Shown in pieces: positions 15,565 through 25,686 of a stretch of 64,000 nt of DNA (positions are counted from its first letter, which is position 1; every line of letters starts with the position of its first letter). The notes beneath the pieces were generated by a model, which saw only the letters and a list, made by a program, of their open reading frames with translations, did no database searches and had not been told where the DNA came from. Source of the DNA: Flavobacteriales bacterium (GTDB lineage: Bacteria > Bacteroidota > Bacteroidia > Flavobacteriales_D > CAJJDF01); NCBI GenBank assembly GCA_018609055.1, contig JABAYJ010000009.1:369761-433760 (forward strand), read 5' to 3'. Position numbers and translations under genes: made by a program.

Positions 15565-18525
15565 TTACTTCTGTTGGAAAGAATTGTAAATTACTTTTTC
15601 TATTCTTGTTCTGATGTCGTTTCTAACTAGTTTCCAATTATTAGCATCTGGATAAACCCTGTTAGACAAGAAAATGTACACTAAATCATGTTCTGGATCT
15701 ACCCAAGCTCTTGTTCCTGTAAACCCAGAGTGTCCATAACTTTTCATAGAAACAGCATCACATGTTGGTCCTCCTTTTAAATCTAAAGTAGGTTTATCAA
15801 ATCCAATTCCTCTTCGGTTATCGGTTCCTCTAAATGGAGCAGAAGTAAAATATTGTATTGTACTATCTCCAATGTATTGAATGCCTCCATAAGTTCCTTC
15901 GTTAAGGAATAGCTGCATAATGGTCGCTAGTTCTGTTGCGTTAGAAAATAATCCTGCATGTCCTCCAATTCCTCCTAACATTGCTGCACCTTGGTCATGA
16001 ACATATCCATGAATCACTTGATTTCTATAAACTGTATCCCATTCTGTAGGAGTTATTTGTGATTTATTAAATTTATTAAGCGGGTTGTATGTTGTGTACT
16101 GCAGTCCCATAGTTTTGTAATACATGCTGTCAGCAACAAAATCTAAACTTCTTTTTGTTTTCTTCTCAATAATTTCTTTCAAGAAATAGTAACCTAAGTC
16201 ACTGTATTTGTAAGCTTTTTTTGATCTTAAATCTGTAGCTACAATTCTTTTGATAATTGCCTTGTTGTAATTTTTGAATATAAAAATATCCTTAGCTACT
16301 TGGGTAGTGTAAAAATCAGTTTTCTTTTTTGAATAAAATCTTGAATTTAACTCTCCTTCTTCATCTAGTGTAGCTGTGTAAAAAGGAATCCAAGGTTTAA
16401 ACTTTGCTTGGTGAGTAAGCATTTCCTTAATCATAACACTTTGATAAGGAGTACCTTTTACATACTCTGGCAGGTAATCTCCAAGTGTTTTGTTTAAGTC
16501 TATCTCATTGTTATCTACCATTTGCATTACTATTGCTGTTGTTACAGCTACTTTAGTAATTGATGCTAAATCGTACATAGTATTACTCTTTACAGTTCGT
16601 TTTTTAGCATAAGTATAGTGACCAAAATTTTGATTGTAAATGACCTTTCCATTTTTTGCTACCAAAACCTGACAGCCAGGGAAAGCTTCATCTTTTATTG
16701 CTTCACGAGCAATCCAACCAATTCCGTTTAATTTACTTGATGCGATTCCTACTTCTTCAGGAATAGAATATTTAAGTCTGGTTGGTTGAGTTTGTATTCC
16801 TGTTCCTACTTTAAAATATGGAGAACCAGTAACAGGTAATTTTCCTTTTGCTCCAATTCCTCCAAAAATCAGTTGACCAACAAGGTCATCTGTGTATTTA
16901 TTTTCTTCGTAAGAAACAATAATGGCTTCAATGTTTTTTGCGCTATCAAGCTTTGCAAGTGCATAAGCATTAGTAGGATAGTTTAATATTACTTGGTGCT
17001 TTTTAGCAATGGATTGAACTATTTTAATGTCATTTTTATATATTCCATAAGTTCCATTCATCTTAGTTCCATGGATACTCACAATTACTTTATTGTACTT
17101 TTTTAATTTATCTAATAATGAATTTAGTTTTTCTTGAGATGCCTTTTTAGATATCACAAAGTGATTCACATTTGTGTATCTACTTAACCCTTGTTGAAAT
17201 TTATTATTACTCTTTCCACCAATTACTAAAGAAGCAATTTTAGTTGTATCCAACCTCATCAAAGGAAGTAAGTTATTTTCATTCTTAACTATAGTAAGTG
17301 CATTCTCAAATAATAATCTATTAGTTAAATCCGAAGAAGTTGGATTTAGATCTTTAGATAAATTTTTAGTAGAAATTTTAGCTTGGCTAATGTTCATCCA
17401 CTCTTTAGCATAAAGAATTTTCTTTACACTTTTCCACACTCTTTCTTTTGTTATCTCTCCAGTTGCTATTGCTTTTTTAATTTCGGCAATTGCTGTAGGA
17501 ACATCTTCAGAAAATAATAATACATCATTTCCAGCAATAAGTGCTTTTACATCTACAACACCAGGTTTGTAAAATGAACTCACACCTTTCATGTTTAATG
17601 CATCAGTAAAAATCAATCCTTCAAATCCCATCTCATCTTGAAGTAAATCTGTAACTACTCTTTTAGATAAAGTTGTAGCTCTGTTAGGTGTACTATCCAG
17701 TGATGGAATAAATAAATGAGCAACCATCATACTTCCAATACCTTCTTTTATTAATTTTTTGAAAGGATAAAATTCAATAGAATCTAATCGAGCATAATTG
17801 TGAGTAATAATTGGTAATGCTTTGTGCGAATCTTTATCTGTATCGCCATGACCTGGGAAATGTTTAGCACAAGCTAACACACCATAGTCTTGCATTCCAT
17901 TCATGTAAGCAATTCCTTTTCTTGTAACGTTTTCACGTTCTTCACCAAAAGATCTGTAGTTTATTACAGGATTCTTACGGTTATTATTTACATCAATTAC
18001 TGGAGCAAAATTTACATGAATTCCCATTCGCTTGCAATGAAGAGCCATTTCTTTCCCCATATCATAAATAAGAGAATCGTACTGAATTGCTCCCAAAGTC
18101 ATTTGTTTAGGGAACTTAAAAGTATTTTGTAACCTCATTGGTAATCCCCATTCTCCATCAATAGCAATCATTAATGGTGTTTTGGCTTTATATTGATATC
18201 TATTTGTAAGAGCTATTTCCTTTTCAGGTTTCCCTTGCATAAATATTAATCCTCCCAAGTTATACTTGCTAATGAGGTTCGAAATCGAATTTTCGTGAGC
18301 TGCATCTTTATTAGAATAAGCAGCAACCATAAAGAGTTGAGCAATTCTTTGATCCTCGGTAAGTGTATCGAAAACAGAATCTGCCCAAGTGTGTGAATTT
18401 GTTAAAAATTCTGGTTCAGTTTTCTGGTTCTCAATTTTATTTGCAGGTACAGATTCGCTTGTAGAATTTGTATTGAGCAAAAAGCTTGATATAGCTGCTA
18501 CGGATATATAGAATAGTGATTTCAT
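15565..18525 (-). CDS. GH3 beta-N-acetylhexosaminidase-like protein fused to a serine beta-lactamase-fold domain
   Basis: The product has 986 residues with an N-terminal signal peptide. Residues 45-400 are glycoside hydrolase family 3 of NagZ type: the KHFPGHGDTDKDSHKALP loop at 221-238 and nucleophile Asp308 in FTDALNMKGV. A C-terminal GH3 domain follows. From about 610 a class C beta-lactamase/esterase fold appears: SITK (SxxK) near 655, YSD at the YxN position, and GHSGFTGT as the HxG box. NagZ releases GlcNAc from muropeptides in recycling; the second half may act on peptides or esters. The signal peptide puts it in the periplasm or outer membrane, unlike cytoplasmic proteobacterial NagZ. 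This fusion is recurrent in Bacteroidetes. Minus TAATTTTG at 18536-18543 may be the promoter. Confidence 0.92.
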   Translation of the reverse strand: MKSLFYISVAAISSFLLNTNSTSESVPANKIENQKTEPEFLTNSHTWADSVFDTLTEDQRIAQLFMVAAYSNKDAAHENSISNLISKYNLGGLIFMQGKPEKEIALTNRYQYKAKTPLMIAIDGEWGLPMRLQNTFKFPKQMTLGAIQYDSLIYDMGKEMALHCKRMGIHVNFAPVIDVNNNRKNPVINYRSFGEERENVTRKGIAYMNGMQDYGVLACAKHFPGHGDTDKDSHKALPIITHNYARLDSIEFYPFKKLIKEGIGSMMVAHLFIPSLDSTPNRATTLSKRVVTDLLQDEMGFEGLIFTDALNMKGVSSFYKPGVVDVKALIAGNDVLLFSEDVPTAIAEIKKAIATGEITKERVWKSVKKILYAKEWMNISQAKISTKNLSKDLNPTSSDLTNRLLFENALTIVKNENNLLPLMRLDTTKIASLVIGGKSNNKFQQGLSRYTNVNHFVISKKASQEKLNSLLDKLKKYNKVIVSIHGTKMNGTYGIYKNDIKIVQSIAKKHQVILNYPTNAYALAKLDSAKNIEAIIVSYEENKYTDDLVGQLIFGGIGAKGKLPVTGSPYFKVGTGIQTQPTRLKYSIPEEVGIASSKLNGIGWIAREAIKDEAFPGCQVLVAKNGKVIYNQNFGHYTYAKKRTVKSNTMYDLASITKVAVTTAIVMQMVDNNEIDLNKTLGDYLPEYVKGTPYQSVMIKEMLTHQAKFKPWIPFYTATLDEEGELNSRFYSKKKTDFYTTQVAKDIFIFKNYNKAIIKRIVATDLRSKKAYKYSDLGYYFLKEIIEKKTKRSLDFVADSMYYKTMGLQYTTYNPLNKFNKSQITPTEWDTVYRNQVIHGYVHDQGAAMLGGIGGHAGLFSNATELATIMQLFLNEGTYGGIQYIGDSTIQYFTSAPFRGTDNRRGIGFDKPTLDLKGGPTCDAVSMKSYGHSGFTGTRAWVDPEHDLVYIFLSNRVYPDANNWKLVRNDIRTRIEKVIYNSFQQK

Positions 18526-18648
18526 AAGTGTATGTCAAAATTAAAAATCCTCAATAAACCTCCAGCAGTTTACTATAATATTTATGAGCATATTAATTAA
18601 CATTTTATCTAGTAACAAAATTGTGCCAAGATTGTATTTATTAATTTT

Positions 18649-19968
18649 TTATCTGAAAGAAGCCAATCGATCAGAATCTATTTTCAGTAAAATAAAGATC
18701 ATAATACTAAACGAAAGTAGAGATGAGCCCCCGTAACTAAAGAAAGGTAGAGGTATTCCGATAATTGGAGCTAGTCCTAGTACCATTCCTATATTTATTG
18801 TAAAATGAATAAAAAATATGCTAGCAATAGAGTAGGAAAAGATTCGACCAAATGCTGACCTCTGTCTTTCGGCCATTGATATTATTTTTATTATCAATAT
18901 CATATACAAACTAAAGAGTACAAAACTTCCCAAAAAACCCCATTCTTCCGCTACTGTACAAAATATAAAATCGGTACTTTGTTCTGGTACTTGGTTGTAT
19001 GTATCGTTTGCTAATGTGGCATTTTTGTATCCTTTACCCAAAAACTCTCCAGAACCAATAGCAGATAATGCTTGATGAGAGTTGTAACCAACACCTCTTG
19101 GATCCTCTTTTAATCCAAGAATTATTTCAACACGAACTCTTTGATAATGATTTTCAGGGATTTTTTCTAGCCCAATTTTCATCAAAGGGATTAATACAAG
19201 TCCTATTAAAGTTACAGCTACAATTCTTAAATGCTTGGCTCTTCGGTATCTTTTGTATGTTGTTACGTTTACACCTAATGCTACTAAAAATGCGATAACA
19301 ATTACTATAAAACCAAATACATAATGCGAATGAATTTCAAGCCCAAAAAAGATGTTTGTACTGTCTTTTAGTGCCAAAGAAACTACTGATACAGCAAGGA
19401 GTAAAATTCCAAATAACAGGATGTTTCCAATCATTCCTTCGCGATATAATACAAGTATAAACCCCAAAAAGACTAGTACGGTTCCTAAGTCGGGTTGTTG
19501 AAGAATTAAAAATATTGGAACTAATAATATGAGTCCAGCCCAAATTTTAGATTCAATTTTATGTAGTCCCAGATTAACATTAGAGAGGTATTTAGCTATA
19601 AATAAACTTACCGATATCTTAGCAAACTCTGCTGGCTGTATTCCAAAGCCACCAATTCCAAACCAAGCTCTGGCTCCACCTCTAACAGTACCAAATAACA
19701 ATACTAAAATCAATAATAGTATGGTAAAGCCATAAAAGACTTCTATGTATTTACGGATAAACTCAATTTCCAATAAAAGGATTATAACACCAATCGCTAA
19801 GCTTATTCCAAACCACATGATTTGTTTTCCGTAAGACTTATTTAAAGAAAATATAGAAGGATAATCTTCACTAAATGAAGTTGAATATATTGTGCTTATA
19901 CCAAGTAATACCAATACTACATAAATTGCAAATAACTGCAGGTCAATATTTTTTAACCAATTTGTCAT
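18649..19968 (-). CDS. rodA: rod shape-determining SEDS protein RodA
   Basis: The product has 439 residues with about ten transmembrane segments. SEDS landmarks are GGARAWFGIGGFGIQPAEFAK near 98-118, VPEQSTDFIFCTVAEEWGF, and the C-terminal PLPFFSYGGSSLLS. It is a peptidoglycan glycosyltransferase that works with a class B PBP in side-wall growth. The 4-bp overlap with the upstream PBP2 gene supports RodA rather than FtsW. The mreBCD genes that often precede this pair are absent from the window. Confidence 0.95.
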   Translation of the reverse strand: MTNWLKNIDLQLFAIYVVLVLLGISTIYSTSFSEDYPSIFSLNKSYGKQIMWFGISLAIGVIILLLEIEFIRKYIEVFYGFTILLLILVLLFGTVRGGARAWFGIGGFGIQPAEFAKISVSLFIAKYLSNVNLGLHKIESKIWAGLILLVPIFLILQQPDLGTVLVFLGFILVLYREGMIGNILLFGILLLAVSVVSLALKDSTNIFFGLEIHSHYVFGFIVIVIAFLVALGVNVTTYKRYRRAKHLRIVAVTLIGLVLIPLMKIGLEKIPENHYQRVRVEIILGLKEDPRGVGYNSHQALSAIGSGEFLGKGYKNATLANDTYNQVPEQSTDFIFCTVAEEWGFLGSFVLFSLYMILIIKIISMAERQRSAFGRIFSYSIASIFFIHFTINIGMVLGLAPIIGIPLPFFSYGGSSLLSFSIMIFILLKIDSDRLASFR

Positions 19969-21776
19969 TTACTTTTTGGTATTAAATTGGCGTCCAATAT
20001 TCGTTTTTCTTTCCAAGAATTTTGGATGGTATCAGTCAAGTATTTTTCGGTCATTAAACTTGCAACTGGTGCAGCCCAAGTCCCACCATATCCAGCATTT
20101 TCTATATAAACGGCAATAGCAATTTTTGGTTCAACTCTTGGTGCAAATGAAATAAATACTGAATGATCTCTTCCTCTGGAGTTTTCTACCGTACCTGTTT
20201 TTCCGCAAATTTCTATTCCCTCAATTCTGGCTCCAGATGCAGTTCCTCCAGCACCTTCTACAACTTGTTGCATAGCTAAAGTGATAAACTCAAATTTATC
20301 GCTATTCACTTTTGTATAGTTTCTTTTGGTGTATTTGTCATCTATTGGGCCGTCTCCAATTTTTTTGATCATATGAGGGTAATAGTAGTAACCTCTGTTT
20401 GCAATAATACAAGCTAAGTTTGCTATTTGATAAGGAGTTACAAGCATTTCACCTTGTCCAATTGCGAGGGCATTATAGGTTCTGTAATTCCATTTCATGG
20501 TTTTCTTATAAATCTTATCATAAGTATCAGGGAGCGGAATATTTCCTTTTGAATAGGAAGGGAAATCCAACTCTAAATCAACACCTAAACCAAAAGAAGT
20601 AACATACTCGTTCCATATTTTAAGTCCTTTTCTTGACTTCACAAAAACATCTTCTCCTTCCTGAATAGTGCTAATTCGTTTTAAAGTTTCATAAAAATAG
20701 GGGTTGCATGAGAATTTTATTGCATCAGCTAATCCTCCAACAACAGGATGATTATGACATCCAACCAAATTTTTGTCGCAATATATTTTAGTATCATAAT
20801 TGATGGCTCCTAGCTCCCAAGCGGTTAATCCTTGAACCATTTTAAAAACTGAACCAGGTGATGTTCTAGAAGAAAACCCTCTATTGAACAAAGGTCTAAG
20901 AGAATCATTTCTGAAAAGTCTTCTCCAGTTTCTACTCATAGTGTCACCAGATAATAGATTGGGGTCAAAAGTTGGGGATGATACCATTGCTAAAATTTCA
21001 CCTGTAGAAGGCTCTATAGCAACAACACAACCAATTTTATTCTGCATTAACTGTTCACCATACTTTTGTAACTCACTGTCTATTGTGCTCCATAAGTTAT
21101 TTCCAGTTTGTGCTGTGTCTGATGCTGTCATCTCTTTAAGATTTCCATAAGCATCACGTAAAAATTGATTCTTTCCTCGGCTTCCTCTTAGTTCATCTTC
21201 GTAATATTTTTCTAATCCAGAAATACCAATTCTATCTCCTCCTCGGTAATAGGGCTTCTTTTTTATTATATCGCCATCAACTTCTCTTACATAACCTAAA
21301 ATATGAGCTGCTACAGATTCTGGATAAGTTCTTAACGATTTTTCAGCTAATTCAAACCCTGGATATTTGTACATTACTGAGGTTAACCTAGAAAGATTTT
21401 TCTCAGGAACAGTCTTAATTAAAACTTGTTTACTCCTCCAATATCTTTTTAGCTTATTAATTTTTCTTTTTAACGAATCTTTAGGAATATGAATTAATTC
21501 ACATAATTGAGTGGTGTCAAAATCTCGAATATTGTTGGGAGTAAGCCTTAGCTCAAAATTTACTTTGTTTGCAGCAAGTAGTTTTCCATTTCTATCAAAA
21601 ATAATTCCTCTTTCGGGTTCAATAACCAAATTAGTTTCCGAAATCTTTATAGACTCATCTTTCCATTTGTCATCAAGTATCTGAACGTAAAAAAGTCTAA
21701 TAGCGAAGATAATTCCTATGGAAAGCACGATAACAAGTAGAACTATTCTCCTGCTTTCAAAACTGCTATTATTCAT
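19965..21776 (-). CDS. mrdA: penicillin-binding protein 2 (transpeptidase)
   Basis: The product has 603 residues: one N-terminal membrane anchor (residues 9-32), a PBP dimerisation/pedestal region (ERGIIFDRNGKLLA at 55-68), and a transpeptidase domain with SxxK at Ser309/Lys312 (SPGSVFK), SCN at 356-358, and KTGT near 528. It cross-links peptidoglycan during elongation with RodA, encoded immediately downstream with a 4-bp overlap. It is transcribed divergently from trkA. Confidence 0.95.
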   Translation of the reverse strand: MNNSSFESRRIVLLVIVLSIGIIFAIRLFYVQILDDKWKDESIKISETNLVIEPERGIIFDRNGKLLAANKVNFELRLTPNNIRDFDTTQLCELIHIPKDSLKRKINKLKRYWRSKQVLIKTVPEKNLSRLTSVMYKYPGFELAEKSLRTYPESVAAHILGYVREVDGDIIKKKPYYRGGDRIGISGLEKYYEDELRGSRGKNQFLRDAYGNLKEMTASDTAQTGNNLWSTIDSELQKYGEQLMQNKIGCVVAIEPSTGEILAMVSSPTFDPNLLSGDTMSRNWRRLFRNDSLRPLFNRGFSSRTSPGSVFKMVQGLTAWELGAINYDTKIYCDKNLVGCHNHPVVGGLADAIKFSCNPYFYETLKRISTIQEGEDVFVKSRKGLKIWNEYVTSFGLGVDLELDFPSYSKGNIPLPDTYDKIYKKTMKWNYRTYNALAIGQGEMLVTPYQIANLACIIANRGYYYYPHMIKKIGDGPIDDKYTKRNYTKVNSDKFEFITLAMQQVVEGAGGTASGARIEGIEICGKTGTVENSRGRDHSVFISFAPRVEPKIAIAVYIENAGYGGTWAAPVASLMTEKYLTDTIQNSWKEKRILDANLIPKSK

Positions 21777-21812
21777 AATTTAACGGAGGTATTGGGTGTT
21801 TTTGATTTCTAC

Positions 21813-21820
21813 CAAAGATA
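21813..21820 (-). promoter_or_regulatory. -7 element of the mrdA-rodA operon
   Basis: Minus strand TATCTTTG fits TAnnTTTG, 36 bp before the mrdA ATG. No clear -33 partner is seen. Confidence 0.45.
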
Positions 21821-21882
21821 CATGGATTTTCTATTTTTTTGTTTTGGTATGAGATATTATTTATTTTAATTTCAAAAAAAAT

Positions 21883-21890
21883 TAACTTTG
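21883..21890 (+). promoter_or_regulatory. -7 element of the trkA-trkH operon
   Basis: TAACTTTG fits TAnnTTTG, 32 bp before the trkA ATG, in the divergent mrdA/trkA interval. Confidence 0.45.
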
Positions 21891-21922
21891 CTTCTGTATT
21901 TATTTAATTTACATACTACCTA

Positions 21923-23263
21923 ATGAAAATAATAATAACCGGAGCTGGTGATGTTGGATACCATTTGGCAAAAATGCTTTCCAGTGAATTGCAGGATATT
22001 TATGTTATTGATGAAGATGAAGCACGTCTTAATTACGTGCAATCACACATTGATATTTTACCAATATTAGGAGATGCTAAATCATTCGAAATACTGAGTG
22101 AAGCTAAGGTGAGTCAGTGTGATTTGTTAATTGCAGTAACTGCATCTGAAGAAACTAATTTATTGGTTTCTATAATGGCAAAAAAGTATGGGGCAAAGAA
22201 AACAATTGCACGTGTTAGTACTCTAGAAAACTTGGATACAGAAAGGCAACAAATGTTTAAGGATTTAGGTATTGATACTTTAATATCTCCAGACATATTA
22301 GCTGCTGAAGAAATTGAAAGATTGGTTAAAAAATCTGCTTTTACAGATAATATTGAATTTGAAGGTGGAAAACTTACTGTTTTTGGAATCGCTATTGGAG
22401 ATAAATCCGAATTAAGAGACAAAACAGTAGGGGAGAGCGCTTATTTAAATCCAAATTTATCATTTAAACCAATTGCCCTTCACAGGAATGAGAGTACAAT
22501 AATTGTAAATAAAGAGACTGAAATTCTAGAAAATGATATTGTTTATTTTATTTCTACCCCAGAGTCGATAGATAAAATAACTGCATTTTGTGATCAACAA
22601 TGTTTTGAGATTAAGAATATAATGATCCTTGGAGGAAATAGATTAGGTGAACTTACTGCACGAATTTTTCAGGATAACTACAAAGTAATAATTGTAGAAG
22701 GAGATGAGAAAAGATGTGAATTATTAGCCAATAACCTGAGTAATACCTTAGTTCTTAATATTGATGGGAGAGATGTAGAAACAATGAAAGAAGAAGGCTT
22801 GGGTGATATGGATGCTTTAATTTCTGTAACTAAAAATTCCGAAACAAACATTATTTCTTCATTAGTCGCAAAGAATCATGGTGTACGAAAAACGATTGCT
22901 CGAGTAGAGAATATAGATTACATTCATCTATCTCAAAACATAGGAGTTGATACTTTAATAAATAAAAAAGTAATTGCTGCAAGTAATATCTTTAAACACA
23001 TAAGGAAAGGACATGTAGATGCCATTGCTAATTTACATGGGGTTGATGCTGAAATCATTGAGTTTACTGTAAAACCAAATTCTAAGGTAACTCTAAAGAA
23101 AATTAAAGACCTTAAATTTCCTAAAAACGCTAATATTTCTGGAGTAATAAGAGAGGAAGAAAGTTTAATTCCTTTTGGAGATTTTCAATTAAATGAAGGA
23201 GACAAAGCTGTTGTTTTTTGTTTAACTGAATCTATTCATAAGATAGAAAGATACTTTCAATAA
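21923..23263 (+). CDS. trkA: Trk potassium uptake regulatory subunit TrkA
   Basis: The product has 446 residues with two RCK units. Each begins with a Rossmann nucleotide-binding motif: IIITGAGDVGYHLAKML at residues 3-19 and IMILGGNRLGELTARIF near 234-250. Each unit ends with a TrkA-C domain. It is the cytoplasmic NAD(H)/ATP-sensing ring that gates TrkH. The trkH ATG follows the stop immediately (23263/23264), so the two are co-translated. Confidence 0.96.
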   Translation: MKIIITGAGDVGYHLAKMLSSELQDIYVIDEDEARLNYVQSHIDILPILGDAKSFEILSEAKVSQCDLLIAVTASEETNLLVSIMAKKYGAKKTIARVSTLENLDTERQQMFKDLGIDTLISPDILAAEEIERLVKKSAFTDNIEFEGGKLTVFGIAIGDKSELRDKTVGESAYLNPNLSFKPIALHRNESTIIVNKETEILENDIVYFISTPESIDKITAFCDQQCFEIKNIMILGGNRLGELTARIFQDNYKVIIVEGDEKRCELLANNLSNTLVLNIDGRDVETMKEEGLGDMDALISVTKNSETNIISSLVAKNHGVRKTIARVENIDYIHLSQNIGVDTLINKKVIAASNIFKHIRKGHVDAIANLHGVDAEIIEFTVKPNSKVTLKKIKDLKFPKNANISGVIREEESLIPFGDFQLNEGDKAVVFCLTESIHKIERYFQ

Positions 23264-24754
23264 ATGGGAGCAACTAAAAAACTAATAAACTTTGGAGTAA
23301 TTGGCTATGTGATTGGTTCATTGCTACTTATAAATGGAATTTTGATGGCTTTGCCACTTGGATTTTCTATTTACCATAGTGATGGAGCTACCAATGCGTT
23401 CCTTTTTTCAAGTGGTTTAACTTTAGCTATTGGGTTTTGTCTTCGTTATTTTTTAAGAAGATTTAAAGAAGCAGAAATTAAAAGACGAGAAGGATTTATG
23501 ATTGTAACCTTCAGTTGGGTTGCCATGACAATTTTTGGAACCTTGCCTTATATTTTGTCTAATTCTATCCCTGATATTTCTAATGCTTTTTTCGAGACTA
23601 TGTCTGGTTTTTCTACAACTGGCGCATCTATTTTAAATAATATTGAAGAAATGCCTCACAGTATTCTGTTTTGGCGAAGTATGACTCAATGGATTGGTGG
23701 AATGGGAATTATAGTTCTTACAATAGCCATATTACCATTACTAGGTATCGGAGGAATGGAGCTATTTGTAAATGAAGCGCCAGGGCCAACTAAAGATAAA
23801 ATTCACCCAAGAATTAAAGAAACTGCAAAGCGACTGTGGGTAATTTATTTGTTTCTTACCATTTGCGAAATGATTATTTTGATGTTTTGCGGAATGAACT
23901 TTTTTGATGCAATTAACCATGCTCTTACCACAACATCTACAGGAGGATTCTCTACAAAACAAACCAGTATAGCACATTTTGATTCACCACTGATAGAAGC
24001 TGTTATTGTGGTGTTTATGTTCCTTGCAGGAACTAACTTCACACTTATTTACTTTGGTTTTAAAGGAAAACTTAAAAAGCTTTGGCGAAATGATGAATTC
24101 AAATGGTATTTATTTGCTGTAATCGGATTTATAGCTCTGTTAACACCAGCAGTATATCTTGATTCAGCTAATGAAGTAAATAATTATTCAATTGTAGAAT
24201 CATTTAGATATGTTTCTTTCCAGGTAGTTAGTATAATAACCACAACAGGTTATGCAAGTGCAATTTTCACAGGTTGGGGAGTATTTGCTATGTTTATCTT
24301 TTTCTTATTATTATTCTCAGGTGCTTCGGCAGGATCTACAAGTGGTGGGATGAAAATTGTAAGAATTGTTATCCTAATAAAAAATGGTTTTCTAGAATTC
24401 AAACGAAGAATCCATCCAAATGCTGTTGTTCCAGTTCATTTAAATGGAAAATCTGTAGGTACAAAAGTAGTTTACAACCTCCTTGCTTTCTTGTTCTTAT
24501 ATCTGTTTATGTTTGTATTAGGAAGTATTGTAATGGCAGCACTTCCAGGTGTAGATTTGTTAACTGCAATTAGTTCTGTAGCTACTTCATTAGGAAACGT
24601 AGGGCCAGGAATTAGCACAGTTGATCCATCACAAAGTTTTGCTCACTTACCAGATACTGGTAAATGGGTGCTTTCTTTCCTTATGTTGTTTGGTAGGTTA
24701 GAGCTATTTACTGTAGCAGTTCTCTTTTCTCCTTACTTTTGGAGGGTTAATTAA
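23264..24754 (+). CDS. trkH: Trk potassium transporter membrane subunit TrkH
   Basis: The product has 496 residues and is strongly hydrophobic, with the four-fold M1-P-M2 pattern. The selectivity-filter segments are visible: FSTTGAS, TTSTGGFST, TTTGYAS and TSLGNVGPG. It imports potassium across the cytoplasmic membrane under control of TrkA. No internal damage is seen. Confidence 0.96.
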   Translation: MGATKKLINFGVIGYVIGSLLLINGILMALPLGFSIYHSDGATNAFLFSSGLTLAIGFCLRYFLRRFKEAEIKRREGFMIVTFSWVAMTIFGTLPYILSNSIPDISNAFFETMSGFSTTGASILNNIEEMPHSILFWRSMTQWIGGMGIIVLTIAILPLLGIGGMELFVNEAPGPTKDKIHPRIKETAKRLWVIYLFLTICEMIILMFCGMNFFDAINHALTTTSTGGFSTKQTSIAHFDSPLIEAVIVVFMFLAGTNFTLIYFGFKGKLKKLWRNDEFKWYLFAVIGFIALLTPAVYLDSANEVNNYSIVESFRYVSFQVVSIITTTGYASAIFTGWGVFAMFIFFLLLFSGASAGSTSGGMKIVRIVILIKNGFLEFKRRIHPNAVVPVHLNGKSVGTKVVYNLLAFLFLYLFMFVLGSIVMAALPGVDLLTAISSVATSLGNVGPGISTVDPSQSFAHLPDTGKWVLSFLMLFGRLELFTVAVLFSPYFWRVN

Positions 24755-24895
24755 GCTATTTATTTTATTTTCTAGATTTTAATTTTTTGTTAAGTTTTTT
24801 AACTTTCTTATTAGGTCAAATAATAATTTTAGTTTTGATATTCAAAGACAAATTAAGAATCAAAAAAAATCAAAACTCATAATTTTTTTTTAAAA

Positions 24896-25684
24896 GTGGA
24901 CTATCTAAAAATCAATAAAGAATCTTGGAATAAAAGAACCGAAGTACATTACGACTCGGAGTTTTATGATAACGATAATTTTAAGAAAACAGGAAACTCT
25001 TTGAATGAAATAGAGTTGGAGTTTCTGAAAGAAATAAAAGGCAAGAAAATTCTTCATTTGCAATGTCACTTTGGTCAAGATAGTATTTCGTTAAGCAAAC
25101 TAGGAGCAGAAGTCACAGGAGTAGATTTATCTGACTTAGCAATTGAAAAAGCCGATAATTTAGCCAAAGAAATGGGAGTTGAGACTCGTTTTATTTGTTC
25201 AGATGTTTATAATTTACCTAACATTCATGACGAGAAATACGACCTAGTTTTTACAAGTTACGGAACAGTAGGATGGTTGCCCGATTCTAATAAATGGGCT
25301 AAAGTCATTTCACATTTTTTAAAACCAGGAGGTAAGTTTGTATTTGCAGAATTTCATCCAGCTATGTGGATGTTTGATGATGCTGTGGAAAAAGTAGCGT
25401 ATCGTTATTTTAATTCTGACCCAATTGTTGAAGACGAGGAGGGAACCTACACAGATAAAAATGCCGATATAAAAGAGACTTGTGTTACTTGGAACCACAG
25501 CTTAGGAGAAATTTTTAATTCTCTTAAAAACAATGGCTTGCAAACGGTTGAGTTTAATGAATATGATTACTCTCCATACAATTGTTTTCAAAATTTAGAG
25601 GAGTTCGAAAAAGGTAAATACCGATTTAAACATCATGGAGACAAGCTTCCAATGGTATATTCATTAGTTGCTATAAAAAATTAG
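24896..25684 (+). CDS. class I SAM-dependent methyltransferase
   Basis: The product has 262 residues. The start is GTG at 24896, since no in-frame ATG lies upstream and the protein begins MDYLKINKESWNKR, the usual N-terminus of this group. SAM motifs: KILHLQCHFGQDSISLSKLGA near 54-74 (motif I), GVDLSDLAI, and a later YDLVFTSYGT with FLKPGGKFVFAE. The variant HLQCHFGQD instead of DxGxGxG is typical of a small group of uncharacterised methyltransferases. The substrate is unknown. A LysE-type exporter follows after 2 bp, so the two form an operon. Confidence 0.88.
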   Translation: MDYLKINKESWNKRTEVHYDSEFYDNDNFKKTGNSLNEIELEFLKEIKGKKILHLQCHFGQDSISLSKLGAEVTGVDLSDLAIEKADNLAKEMGVETRFICSDVYNLPNIHDEKYDLVFTSYGTVGWLPDSNKWAKVISHFLKPGGKFVFAEFHPAMWMFDDAVEKVAYRYFNSDPIVEDEEGTYTDKNADIKETCVTWNHSLGEIFNSLKNNGLQTVEFNEYDYSPYNCFQNLEEFEKGKYRFKHHGDKLPMVYSLVAIKN

Positions 25685-25686
25685 AG

